DNA of 64,000 nucleotides from Macrostomum hystrix. Its lineage: Eukaryota > Platyhelminthes > Macrostomidae. Position numbers and translations under genes: made by a program. Below are positions 11,517 through 22,022 of the stretch, piece by piece. The stretch's first letter is position 1, and each line of letters starts with the position of its first letter. Location of the stretch: positions 682,001-746,000 of the forward strand of contig CATNEN010000031.1 of assembly GCA_950097015.1 (NCBI GenBank), in the 5' to 3' direction. The notes beneath the pieces are model-generated. The model saw only the letters and a program-made list of their open reading frames with translations. It ran no database searches and was not told where the DNA came from.

Positions 11517-13337
11517 CTACAGTCGCGATGACCTTTGCTGCAGCTGGTGCCTCTGCTCCAACAACTCATCCTGATCGCCCACGTTTCCCACCGAAGTCGG
11601 AGCCGATCCCGGCAGCATCACGACTCTCTGGCCGCGGGCGCCACCGCTTGTTTCGCTGCCTCCGCCGCCGCCGCCTCCGCTGTTAGCAGCAACCGTCCCC
11701 GGCTGCCCATTAGTCCTGAAGGCTGTCAGGTAAATGTAGAAAAATTCCACAACCTCAACAATGCACGCGCAGGTGAGGCCGATGGTCAACGAGCAGAGAC
11801 CGCCAATCTGGGACATTAGAGCATTCAATGTCAGGACCTGCTTCTCTTGTTTCAGGATCAAATTCTCGCCTTTCCGCTTGAGAACAACGTACGCAAAGTT
11901 TTTAGACTCAACCATCTGGTCGGCTGATTCCTGTATCGAGGTCAAGTTGTCCTTTGTCAGGTAGTGCATCAGTCGTTCCTTCACGACGTCGAATTGGGGC
12001 GCTAGGCCCTCGAGTGCCTCCTGTGGCCCGTCGTCGCGTCGATTCATCAGCCGCTGAAGCTCTTCGATGTCGTTCAAGTACTTTCCCGACCAGTACACCT
12101 GCCAGTCCGTGGCTCCCCACTCTGTCACCGACAGTTTGGTCTCGTACTCGGAGAACACGCACCTGGACAGGCAAGGAGCTGGCTGCTCCTCGCTTGACTG
12201 TACTTTTTGGACGAAGCAGTCGGAGTAGTGCAGAAAGTCGTCCAGCGTGCGGTTGAAGGCGTCCGTGAAGGTACCGCAGTAGGCAACGTCGGTGCCAGGC
12301 ATGCTGGGGCGCGGATGTCCCGGCAGGCAGATAATGCAGCCGCAACGATCTATGGCCGCCCGCTGTGTCCTCAACCTGGTGCACTCGCGCTGCGTGTACT
12401 CAAAGCGTCGGCCAAGGTCCTCGAATGACTCGGCGTCGCCCTCGATGCACGGCTTCATCGGCGTGTTGCTGCGATTCCAGATTGTCGGCGTGTAGGCCAG
12501 CTCCGTCATTTTGCCGGCCTCGATGTTTTTTCCGAATTGTTCAACATCGGGGTATCGGTTCGGCTCGTGCACGACCACGCGCAGGCCGGTAGCCTGGTCG
12601 AACACGTCGTTAAGAAAGCCCTGCTGCATGTTCAAATAATCAGGCTTCGGGCCGAGGTCAACTGCCAAGCCTAAAAAGTTCGTGTCCAGCGAGGAGGTCT
12701 CATTGTTCGGCTCCACAGTGTAGCAATTGAAGTGCTTCGGATGCGAGAACAGCTTGATGCTGAACTGATGGTCGGTGAGGTTGCAAGGGTCCTTGAAGTG
12801 GCTCATGCCCTGCTTGGTAACAATGATGCACTTGCGAATCACGCTAGGTTCGTGGCTGAGTAGCGTGATGTCTTCATAGCGCACATTCTGATAGTACATT
12901 TCCAGCATGTCGTAATAGAGTGCGTAGAAAATCGGCAGGGCGTCTCCCTGCTTGATGCGAGAAAATTTTTCTCCGGTCTTGTTGATGGCGTCCTGGGCCC
13001 AGCGGCGCAGGCGCCTGTTGTAGTCTCTGGGCGACATGACGGTGCCGTTGGCCCACAGACTGAACGCTCTTTGGGAGAATGGCCGGTGCAAGCAGATTGT
13101 GATGGCCGGAAACTTGGACGGAAACTCGGGAATGTCGGACGTGTGAACGATGACGTCATATTGCAGGTAGCTGCGCACAGCTAATGAGGACGAGATGACG
13201 AGCACAAGAGTCATGCCGATGATGAAGGAGAGCCACATCCGCCTGAGGAAGCTGGACGAGGATCTTGCAATCTTAGGCATGCCGCGAATGGAGCTGCACT
13301 CGCAGAACAGCATCGCGCTTGTCTTGCGGCCCTCCAT
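11517..13337 (-). CDS. DEG/ENaC (degenerin / epithelial sodium channel / ASIC) family channel subunit
   Basis: Intronless 606-residue frame encoding a subunit of a trimeric, amiloride-type cation channel of the plasma membrane. In order: a short cytosolic N-terminus; the pre-M1 motif as IRG (residues 17-19) where the family has His-Gly; M1 at about 33-54; the post-M1 signature FPAITIC at 76-82; a Cys-rich extracellular domain including the DRCGCIICLPGHP and CLSRCVFSEYETKLS segments; M2 at about 509-537 starting SQIGG; and a Gly-rich, probably disordered C-tail. The selectivity-filter triplet, normally G-x-S, reads G-L-T at 520-522. The start is the ATG 14 nt downstream of a splice acceptor (AG at 13352-13353). 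The subfamily (ASIC, peptide-gated, mechanosensory) cannot be decided by eye. Confidence 0.92.
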   Translation of the reverse strand: MEGRKTSAMLFCECSSIRGMPKIARSSSSFLRRMWLSFIIGMTLVLVISSSLAVRSYLQYDVIVHTSDIPEFPSKFPAITICLHRPFSQRAFSLWANGTVMSPRDYNRRLRRWAQDAINKTGEKFSRIKQGDALPIFYALYYDMLEMYYQNVRYEDITLLSHEPSVIRKCIIVTKQGMSHFKDPCNLTDHQFSIKLFSHPKHFNCYTVEPNNETSSLDTNFLGLAVDLGPKPDYLNMQQGFLNDVFDQATGLRVVVHEPNRYPDVEQFGKNIEAGKMTELAYTPTIWNRSNTPMKPCIEGDAESFEDLGRRFEYTQRECTRLRTQRAAIDRCGCIICLPGHPRPSMPGTDVAYCGTFTDAFNRTLDDFLHYSDCFVQKVQSSEEQPAPCLSRCVFSEYETKLSVTEWGATDWQVYWSGKYLNDIEELQRLMNRRDDGPQEALEGLAPQFDVVKERLMHYLTKDNLTSIQESADQMVESKNFAYVVLKRKGENLILKQEKQVLTLNALMSQIGGLCSLTIGLTCACIVEVVEFFYIYLTAFRTNGQPGTVAANSGGGGGGGSETSGGARGQRVVMLPGSAPTSVGNVGDQDELLEQRHQLQQRSSRL

Positions 13338-13360
13338 GTCGGATGACGTCTCTGAAAGGG
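13338..13360 (-). other. Splice acceptor before the DEG/ENaC start codon
   Basis: On the minus strand gccctttcag ends at 13352 and the ATG follows 14 nt later. This fits a spliced-leader acceptor or a 5'-UTR intron. Confidence 0.55.
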
Positions 13361-14315
13361 CAATTGAAGACAGTTCTCATAAATCAACGACAGGGCATTG
13401 CGCTTGGCTTAACAGAGCGCACAATCTGCTGCACAGCTACTGCCCGCATTTGCCACAGGCCTGATTCTCAGGTCTGAGGTCTCGGATTCCGCTGCAAGCC
13501 AAGCTTTGCAGCATCCCGGGCATTTTAGCGGTCGCTATGATAGATGAGCCGCTGCGAAGCTTATCGCCACCTTGAAGCAGGGAATGTCAAGAAAGCCCAT
13601 GAAGGTGCCTGCCAACCAGACAAATTCTGACGCAAAGAAACGGGCAGGCTGCTGCTTTAACAGCTAGCTAAAGTTGAAGATCAATCAGCTGCTGATTGAT
13701 TGACCGAAGGCGGCAGGGATGATGCAAATGCCAGGCCCGATCGTGTGTGTCTGGGGAGTTTTGGGGAATTTTGCGGAGTGGCAAAGGTCGATAGCCGACT
13801 TCATCAGTTGGTCGAGCGCGGGGGCTAGGAGAGTGAGATTGGGAAGATGAAACTGCAAGCTTTATTGTTGAGCCGCGTCAGAATTGATCTGCCAGCTGAT
13901 AAAGATATCCCATGACTATTCTCCACGCCGCGGCTGTCAATCCCATCTCAGCTTGCTAGGCGCTGGAGAATCGTAGCAAGCGAGATTTGAGCCGATCGAT
14001 AAAATGCCGGCCAAGGTGACGACTGCGCAGGTCAAGTCCGTGTCTGCACTGCCTGCCGCGCGCATGTCATCAATATGGCAGACTTCTGCACTTTTTTTCA
14101 CAGCCTCTATAATGACTTCTAATGGACGAGTGACCCGTGATAGGGATTCTCTTCCTACTTGGATCTTTACCAGATAGGGGATCTGTTAGTTTCGCAAAAG
14201 TGCACTCAGGACTCAGCTCGATAAGACAGCTTATTGAAGCACTCACGTTTAGATTTAGTCAAGCCAGTGGCGCTGGTTCCAGGAGCCGCTGAAGATACAG
14301 ATTTGCGAAATCTGG

Positions 14316-14350
<35 letters not shown>

Positions 14351-15658
14351 TGTTCTAACTCGTCCTCTAGAAAAGCTTTCCTGCAATCTTCGTCGACGCT
14401 TTCTAAAAAAACAATTTTTTATGTTGTTTTCACTGTAATTTTTTGGAAATTAGCTTTGCCGGGGTACAAGAAATCACCTTCGGGAGGAAAGACTGTGAAA
14501 TTGAAGCGGAAAAGAAGGATTAACCGGACCCCTATCCTAACTGGACTTGCGTAGAAATTCAATATCGCCATTTATTTGCTCGGAGCTGATTCGTCCACAG
14601 CGGAGGGATGGGTGGCGACTGAGACAGCAAGGCAAATCGTCATTGGGAAAAGCCAGTCTGAGGGGATCCTTCAGTCGATGGGAACAAGGCCGCGGGAGAG
14701 GAGACGAAGGGACAGACACGCCCTTCGGATGGTCCCCGGAGACAGCTGGGCCGGCGCATCATTAAATTTAATTACCGAAAACGAAAAATACACAAACATG
14801 TGGAGTGAAGCAACGGCACCGGTGCCAGTGCTGCAAAATGCTCAGGCGGAACCTAAAATAATAAAAAGAGACCAAGAGCTGCCGGATCCACATCATCCCA
14901 TTTTCTCCGATTCCCCCAGGAAGTGGACCGCTGCGATGGCTTGAGATGCTGTCATTCCGTTCAAGAATGTAGCTTACAAGTGAGCTGTTAGTGAAGGACT
15001 GTATTACACGGTGTTTAGGCAATTTAGGCATTACGAAATTGGTCAATAGAGGATTTCTAATAACAACTGCCATTCGAAGTAAAAGTGCATCTAGATCGTA
15101 TGTTTCTTTGTCGAGCTCCCGTGCGAGAGCCAAGTCCATGCTTCAGATTTCCCCAGATTTTTTCTTGCTCTATTTCAAACAAAAGCTCGGAATTGACCTC
15201 TCTAAAACAGAATCTCAGGCGTTGGGATCTGCATAAAATTTGCATAAGCGTTGCTGCTAATTGAACTGCTCATATTCAACGACTGGCAGTTCCAATCAAT
15301 TTCGATATGAGGCACTTGAGTTTAACACAGGCGGACTTGTGTGAGCCACTTGGCCATAAAGAGGCCAGCTACGAGCTGGCGGAGGGCGTGCGACCTAGTG
15401 CGTCCATTGCACATGCGTAGGCTGTGTAATCGATTACACGAGTTATTCTCGTTGTAAATGATTGGCCGATTTATTATTTAAGGTATTATCTCAGCCTCCC
15501 TGAGCATTTCCTAGCGCTTTTATCTTGAATAATATTTTTTCCTTCTTCAATTCTGAAAATTTATTGCGGAACCTGCGAACTGGGAATAAAGCTTTGTGTC
15601 CGAAACGTTCGACCCACGAGCCAAGGGTCGTAAAATTCGTGACTCACATCCAATGGGT
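13361..15658. other. Intergenic, no gene recognised
   Basis: Contains a (CTG)n stretch of about ten units at 14317-14346. Frames of 106-123 codons on both strands show no domain and no partner exons. Confidence 0.5.
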
Positions 15659-15897
15659 CTGAGCACACACCGCACAGATACACAGGCATACTCATACAGG
15701 TGTGTCTCATCGTCAGTCAGTTAACACTTTCACTGCGAGTTGGAGGTTGGCCCTCAATGGCGTAAATTGCGCGACAAGCCGCCAAGCCTTCTCTCCGCGA
15801 CCGGGACCGAAAAGAATGTGGCCTCAGCGCGGAATCGAGCGCAGGACCTTGGTGCGAAAGGCAAAAGCGTTAGACCGCTCTGCCACTCACCCCCCGT
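15659..15897 (-). repeat. SINE family 1, 3'-truncated copy
   Basis: Shares the ggaggttggccctcaatgg block and the tRNA-like head at 15867-15897 with other family 1 copies; the tail half is missing. Confidence 0.75.
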
Positions 15898-16387
15898 TTG
15901 CTTGTGTTAGGCGTGTCACAATGTCCTGACTAAACTCAGAACCTTTTCGGACTTATTCGTAGGTCAATTTTTACTCACGCATTTCGAAATCTTCAGCCGC
16001 GTTGCTTCCAGTGGTGGAGGACAAGCGAAATCTGTTGGCCCTCATTCCAGCTGAGGGTGATTGCTTCTATTATTAGATGCTAAATGTGCCAAAAAATAAT
16101 CAGTCTATAATTACCACGGAAGTGGGATCAGAAGGGAAGAAAATATAATTTAACACGCGGATATAACTTTCCGCCAGTGGGTTCAAGCCGGCAGAGGCAA
16201 CCGTTTGCTGGTTGGCCGCCCAACCCAAATTGAAGAATGGAATACGAAAATGGACTGCGACATTGGGGCGGCTGGGATCTGGGAGCGAATTGTCTGGTTG
16301 CAGCTTTGGGGTGTAGCAGGGAATGGGATTTTAAATTTCCGTATTGTGCAGCCCAGAAGGGGAGCGACTCTTATGCCCTATGACTGA
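15898..16387. other. No gene recognised
   Basis: Unique sequence between the SINE and the 7-bp array. Confidence 0.5.
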
Positions 16388-16974
16388 AATCTATCTGTCT
16401 ATCTATCATCTATCATCTATCATCTATCATCTATCATCTATCATCTATCATCTGTCATCTGTCATCTATCATCTATCATCTATCATCTATCATCTGTCAT
16501 CTATCATCTATCATCTATCATCTGTCATCTATCATCTGTCATCTATCATCTATCATCTATCATCTGTCATCTGTCATCTATCATCTATCATCTGTCATCT
16601 GTCATCTATCATCTATCATCTGTCATCTATCATCTGTCATCTGTCATCTATAATCTATCATCTGTCATCTATCATCTATCATCTATCATCTATCATCTAT
16701 CATCTATCATCTGTCATCTATCATCTGTCATCTATCATCTATCATCTATCATCTATCATCTGTCATCTATCATCTATCATCTCTCATCTATCATCTATCA
16801 TCTATCATCTATCATCTATCATCTATCATCTGTCATCTATCATCTATCATCTATCATCTATCATCTATCATCTGTCATCTATCATCTATCATCTATCATC
16901 TATCATCTATCATCTATCATCTATCATCTATCATCTATCATCTATCATCTATCATCTATCATCTATCATCTATC
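16388..16974 (+). repeat. Minisatellite, 7-bp unit (TATCATC / TGTCATC)
   Basis: About 84 copies, two unit variants interspersed, with the right third nearly pure TATCATC. The 223-codon frame (repeating YHLSSII) is an artefact of the array. Confidence 0.93.
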
Positions 16975-17189
16975 AAATTAATAACCTGAAAATTACATAC
17001 AAGTGTGCCAAGTAATGTATTGCAGTTGGCCTCGGGGCCTCAAAAACACATTACCAATATCTCTACAACATGTTTTCACTAATATTCAATAAATTACTGG
17101 CCAAACCCCATAGGACTGGAAATAATTATTTTGAGCAGGACTCCGACACAGACCTGCAGTTCGGGAATTGGCGTCCTGTTTCCACTGCA

Positions 17190-17330
17190 AAAATTTGTGT
17201 CCTTATCCAGAACTCTTAACTCTGCATTATTTCATTAGCTGGGGTAATTGAAGGTGGGTGTGGGGCCCCCTCCTCACGCACACAGATACTGTACGTGAAC
17301 ATCTGCCCTGCCATGACTCAAAATTGATAT
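17190..17330 (+). repeat. Composite SINE remnant (family 2 then family 1)
   Basis: 17190-17273 resembles the family 2 central block (attagctggggtaattgaag). 17274-17330 resembles the reverse 3' part of family 1 (cacagatac, catctgccctg). Both are decayed. Confidence 0.55.
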
Positions 17331-18015
17331 ATAAAAATTCAGTAACCAGTGAGGACGTGCGCTTGATCTAACCCAATAAAAATAATGTCTTAGTACATTT
17401 CTACTAATAGCAATAAGGTAATGTGTTCAGTCGGCCAAAGCATGTCTCAAATAGTTTTCTGTTTATTTAGCTGAAAGTTGCCAGAAGCAAATAAGACTTC
17501 AGAGTTTGTCAGCTTGAGTACTGTCTACTCCACAGCATCCGAGAGTAAATGGTTGAATCGGATATTCCAGTTATAGCAGTTATCCCACAGCCATCAACCG
17601 GTCCAGTCGCACGGATACGGGCGCAAAATTTACCCAGCAGACTATTTCCCTCCGTTATATACAATGTTCCGCGTAATACTATTAGCTGCGCTTGGTAACT
17701 AGGCAAATTCTGGCTGCACTTTATGTTAGACCTGGCTCCTATTCCATAGTGGGACTCTAACTTATCTGCTTATAGCTTAATGCGGGGTCGCTTCGCTGAA
17801 TTCACAATCGTCTGCGCGTCGGGAGGGTTCAGTCTAAGGCTTCGGTCAATTAAATGAAAATGAATTTGCACTTCTATGCCATGTTGCAGTTCAAATCTAA
17901 TTTATATGGAGACTCTATAGACAAGATATTTAGGTATCAAATTAATGTTTCGCTATATAGCAGGTAGATTTTCTGTCTCGTTTTGTCAAATCTCTTTGGG
18001 ATCAGGAAGGCTTGG
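17331..18015. other. No gene recognised
   Basis: Short frames only. Confidence 0.5.
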
Positions 18016-18410
18016 GATTCACAAATCTGGGAGGTTTGGGATACTCCGATCTGGAAAGTTTGGGATTCTACGATCTAGAAAGTTAGGGATTCTCCCACCT
18101 GGGAAGTATGGGATTCTCCCATCTGGGAAGTATGGGATTCTCCCATCTCGAAGGTTTGGGATTCTCCCATCTAGGAGGTTTGGGATACTCCGTTCTGGAA
18201 GGTTTGTGATTCTCCCATCGCAAGGGTTTTGGATTCTCCCATCTGCGAAGTATGGGATTGTCCCATCTGGGAGGTCTGGGATTCTCCCACCTGGGAAGCA
18301 TGGGATTCTCCCACCTGGGAAGTATGGGATTCTCCCATCTAGAAGGTTTGGGATTCTCCCACCTGGGAGGTTTGGGATACTCCGATCTGGATGGTTTGGG
18401 ATTTTCTTAG
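18016..18410 (+). repeat. Minisatellite, 24-bp unit
   Basis: About 16 degenerate copies, core gaagtatgggattctcccat. The period is a multiple of 3, so frames stay open on both strands without being genes. Confidence 0.88.
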
Positions 18411-19268
18411 TTTTAGGGACTTGGGATTTTGTTAAGTTTTGTTGTTTGGGTTTTTTGTTGGTTTGGGATTATCCTAATCCTTGACTTAGATTTCCCTAAA
18501 TTTCGAGTTATCTAAAATTTGCGTAGGAAAATTCTCCCATCTAGCCAATTTTCTTCCCAAAGCAACCATCGAGTACTTGGGTATTCGATGCTAGTCGAAC
18601 AATTATCTAAGAAGATAGCATTCAGCTGGCCCTCAGAACTCACCTGGGAGATAGGGGCCCAGCTGTTTTGCTATGTGTTATATGGTTCTTGCTTTTCCAA
18701 TTTTTTCTTTCGGACAAAATGGAGAAAGAAAAATTTCACTAAACAATAAAAAATTCACGAGCGGTTTTCCTCGAGACAGAAGCCTAATTGAATCTGCAGC
18801 GGATCAGCTGTTACTGCTGCGGCTGTCCACTTTAATTATCCAAATTTAAGGTGCCGCCGATGAAATCGTCAATAATTAATAAAAGAGCGAGATTAGTTTT
18901 TAAGCTACTTGCAGTAGTTAGGAAATTATCGCAAGTGCTGATGTAGCTGTTCATTCGAAGAAAAATGTGCATCTAAAAAATCTGTTAAAAAATCATCTGT
19001 CTGATCAACCCCAGAGTCCTGAGCTCCATCACGGAGCACTCTACTCGATGAACGCTGACACGAAATCTCGTATGGATTCTATGCACGAATGCCATCAGTA
19101 TTCGTTCCGTTTTTATTTCATCCTCACAAGCAGATCCCATTGATTAGCTTCCTGCCTCCTCTCTCGCACTATTTTCCGTCTTTCTGCTGCTTTTAAAAGA
19201 AAAATATTCCCCCAAAACGCTTTAGCAAAGTAATATTGCTTTTCTGGTTTTTCTGGTCAGAATGCTAA

Positions 19269-19322
<54 letters not shown>

Positions 19323-19734
19323 ATGGGATTTTTTTTCAACCATCCTGTCAGTGAGTCGTCAGCTCATTTGGGGATTATGAAGGCCCGTCTGTCAATTTTA
19401 AGCTCGTGTCCACAGCCAGCAGTCATTGACACTGACAATGCCTAATGAAATACAATTGAATTACTAATTAACCTTCAGGCTGCTCACTGAGTGCTCAACA
19501 GTGACTTCTTGGCACAGGCATTTTAGACTAAAAAAGAGTTTACCAGCATAGAGTGCCCCCAGCATTCCTAGGTGATTTTTCCGAGGAATTTTTCTCGTAC
19601 TATGCAAAAAACTAACAATTCTACACAGTATTAACTCAAGAATAGCAGATAGGCCTGACCGACTGTGTCTTCGGTTCAGGCAGGCTCAATCTCACTCTTC
19701 TTGAGCACTGATAATGGCATTATCTCACTTTAGG
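18411..19734. other. No gene recognised; (CTG)n microsatellite
   Basis: Unique sequence apart from about 17 uninterrupted CTG units at 19270-19322. Confidence 0.6.
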
Positions 19735-20170
19735 CTATTGTCACTCTGCAGGCTAATTATCACTCTGCAGGTTAATTGTCACTCTGCAGGTTAATTGTCA
19801 CTCTGCAGGTTAATTGTCACTCTGCAGGCTAATTGTCACTCTGTAGCCTACTGTCACTCTGTAGGCTAATTGTCACTCTGCAGGTTAATTGTCACTCTGT
19901 AGCCTATTGTCACTCTGTAGGCTAATTATCACTCTGTAGCCTATTGTCACTCTGCAGGTTAATTGTCACTCTGTAGCCTATTGTCACTCTGTAGGCTAAT
20001 TATCACTCTGTAGCCTACTGTCACTCTGCAGGTTAATTGTCACTCTGTAGCCTATTGTCACTCTGTAGGCTAATTATCACTCTGTAGCCTACTGTCACTC
20101 TCCAGGTTAATTGTCACTCTGTAGCCTATTGTCACTCTGAAGGCTAATTGTCACACTATAGACTAATTGT
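19735..20170 (+). repeat. Minisatellite, 18/19-bp unit
   Basis: About 23 copies of two interleaved forms, tgtcactctgcaggttaat (19 bp) and tgtcactctgtagcctat (18 bp). Confidence 0.88.
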
Positions 20171-20178
20171 CACTCTGC

Positions 20179-20382
20179 AGGCTAATTGTCATACCGCAGG
20201 CCATTGTCATACCGCAGGCTATTGTCATACCGCAGGCTATTGTCATACCGCAGGCCATTGTCATACCGCAGGCCATTGTCATACCGCAGGCCATTGTCAT
20301 ACCGCAGGCCATTGTCATACCGCTGGCCATTGTCATACCGCAGGCTATTGTCATACTACAGGCTATTGTCATAGCGCAGTTA
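20179..20382 (+). repeat. Minisatellite, 18-bp unit
   Basis: About 11 copies of tgtcataccgcaggccat. The unit is related to the array immediately upstream, so this looks like a re-amplified derivative. Confidence 0.88.
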
Positions 20383-20507
20383 ATTATTATTATTATTTTT
20401 GTTATTATTATCGTAGCACAAGCGATTGAGGTGCTGATTTTTTACGCAGCGAAAAATATTTCTTATCGAAATTGTCAACGAAATTGTAAGGAGTTAAAAG
20501 GAATAAT

Positions 20508-20944
20508 CACACTATACCACTATACCACTATACCACTATACCACTATACCACTATACCACTATACCACTATACCACTATACCACTATACCACTATACCAC
20601 TATACCACTATACCACTATACCACTATACCACTATACCACTATACCACTATACCACTATACCACTATACCACTATACCACTATACCACTATACCACTATA
20701 CCACTATACCACTATACCACTATACCACTATACCACTATACCACTATACCACTATACCACTATACCACTATACCACTATACCACTATACCACTATACCAC
20801 TATACCACTATACCACTATACCACTATACCACTATACCACTATACCACTATACCACTATACCACTATACCACTATACCACTATACCACTATACCACTATA
20901 CCACTATACCACTATACCACTATACCACTATACCACTATACCAC
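20508..20944 (+). repeat. Essentially pure minisatellite, 8-bp unit
   Basis: About 54 copies of ccactata with no variant that I can see. The 268-codon frame repeats LYHYTTIP and is not a gene. Confidence 0.95.
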
Positions 20945-21531
20945 TGACCAGAATTGCGTTAAAATCGTCTTAAAAATCATCAGTTCTTTTACTTGACAAG
21001 TATGAATTATATTTCATTGTAGTAATCATAGTATATTTGAACCACATGATGCTAGTAACATGCGCAAGTTGCTACTATCAGGAAAGCAGATCGCAAATGT
21101 AAGCTTATTTAATTTTACACAAGCACAAAGTTAAATAAAAAAATTGGGCTGCGTGCAATAAGGCCGCATTTTACCAGTACCACAGGACGTATTTTACTGT
21201 AGATGCCTTAACAAACTACTTACAGCGGAACCGATGAGATTTTTAGTGAATGCTATTTACAGTTATTTTCGAACAACGAATCCTTTAATTGCCTTTTTAA
21301 TCCAAGTTTCCCTATGCATAAAAAGACCAACTCAGAAAAAAAAATTTTCTGCCTTTCAAAGTCTACCAATTGGCTAGCCAACCGTTTTTTGGACAATATG
21401 GCACAGGTAACTATTAACTATTAGCACAAGAAAAATGTCATCGTAAAGGCTATTGTGTTTTATGTGTAATTACTGGTGGGTTATTAGGGGTTACGGATGT
21501 ATTAGGCTCTAATTTACCAGCTGAATTTTAA
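20945..21531. other. No gene recognised
   Basis: AT-rich spacer between arrays. Confidence 0.5.
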
Positions 21532-21800
21532 GGTGTACTATAAGGGCACAGGTGTACTATAAGGGCACAGGTGTACTATAAGGGCACAGGTGTATTATAA
21601 GGGCACAGGTGTATTATAAGGGCACAGGTGTATTATAAGGGCACATGTGTATTATAAGGGCACAGGTGTATTATAAGGGCACAGGTGTATTATAAGGGCA
21701 CAGGTGTATTATAAGGGCACATGTGTATTATAAGGGCACAGGTGTATTATAAGGGCACAGGTGTATTATAAGGGCACAGGTGTATTATAAGGGCACTTGT
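21532..21800 (+). repeat. Minisatellite, 19-bp unit
   Basis: About 14 copies of ggtgtattataagggcaca, ending about 130 bp before the FAM184 polyadenylation signal. Confidence 0.9.
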
Positions 21801-21932
21801 GTCTTATTAGGGTCCAGATAAAAGATTAGAGCCGAGATGAGGCTATGGTGTGCAAAAAGACTAAATATTTTAATTACATTATTCACCTTGTTCTCAGCAA
21901 GTCAATAGTCCCAAAATATCTCTGTACTTTCC

Positions 21933-21938
21933 TTTATT
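21933..21938 (-). terminator. Polyadenylation signal AATAAA for FAM184
   Basis: Canonical hexamer on the minus strand, 85 nt beyond the FAM184 stop codon. Confidence 0.6.
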
Positions 21939-22022
21939 TACGAATCGCATAAGTCTTATCTGCTTAGTTAATTCTATTATGATAATAAAATATTCTCCAT
22001 CTACGTAATAGTTGAATGCGAA

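Noticed and set aside
16344-17015. 223-codon frame of YHLSSII repeats
   Set aside because: Pure product of the 7-bp array.
20167-20973. 268-codon frame of LYHYTTIP repeats
   Set aside because: Product of the 8-bp and 18-bp arrays.
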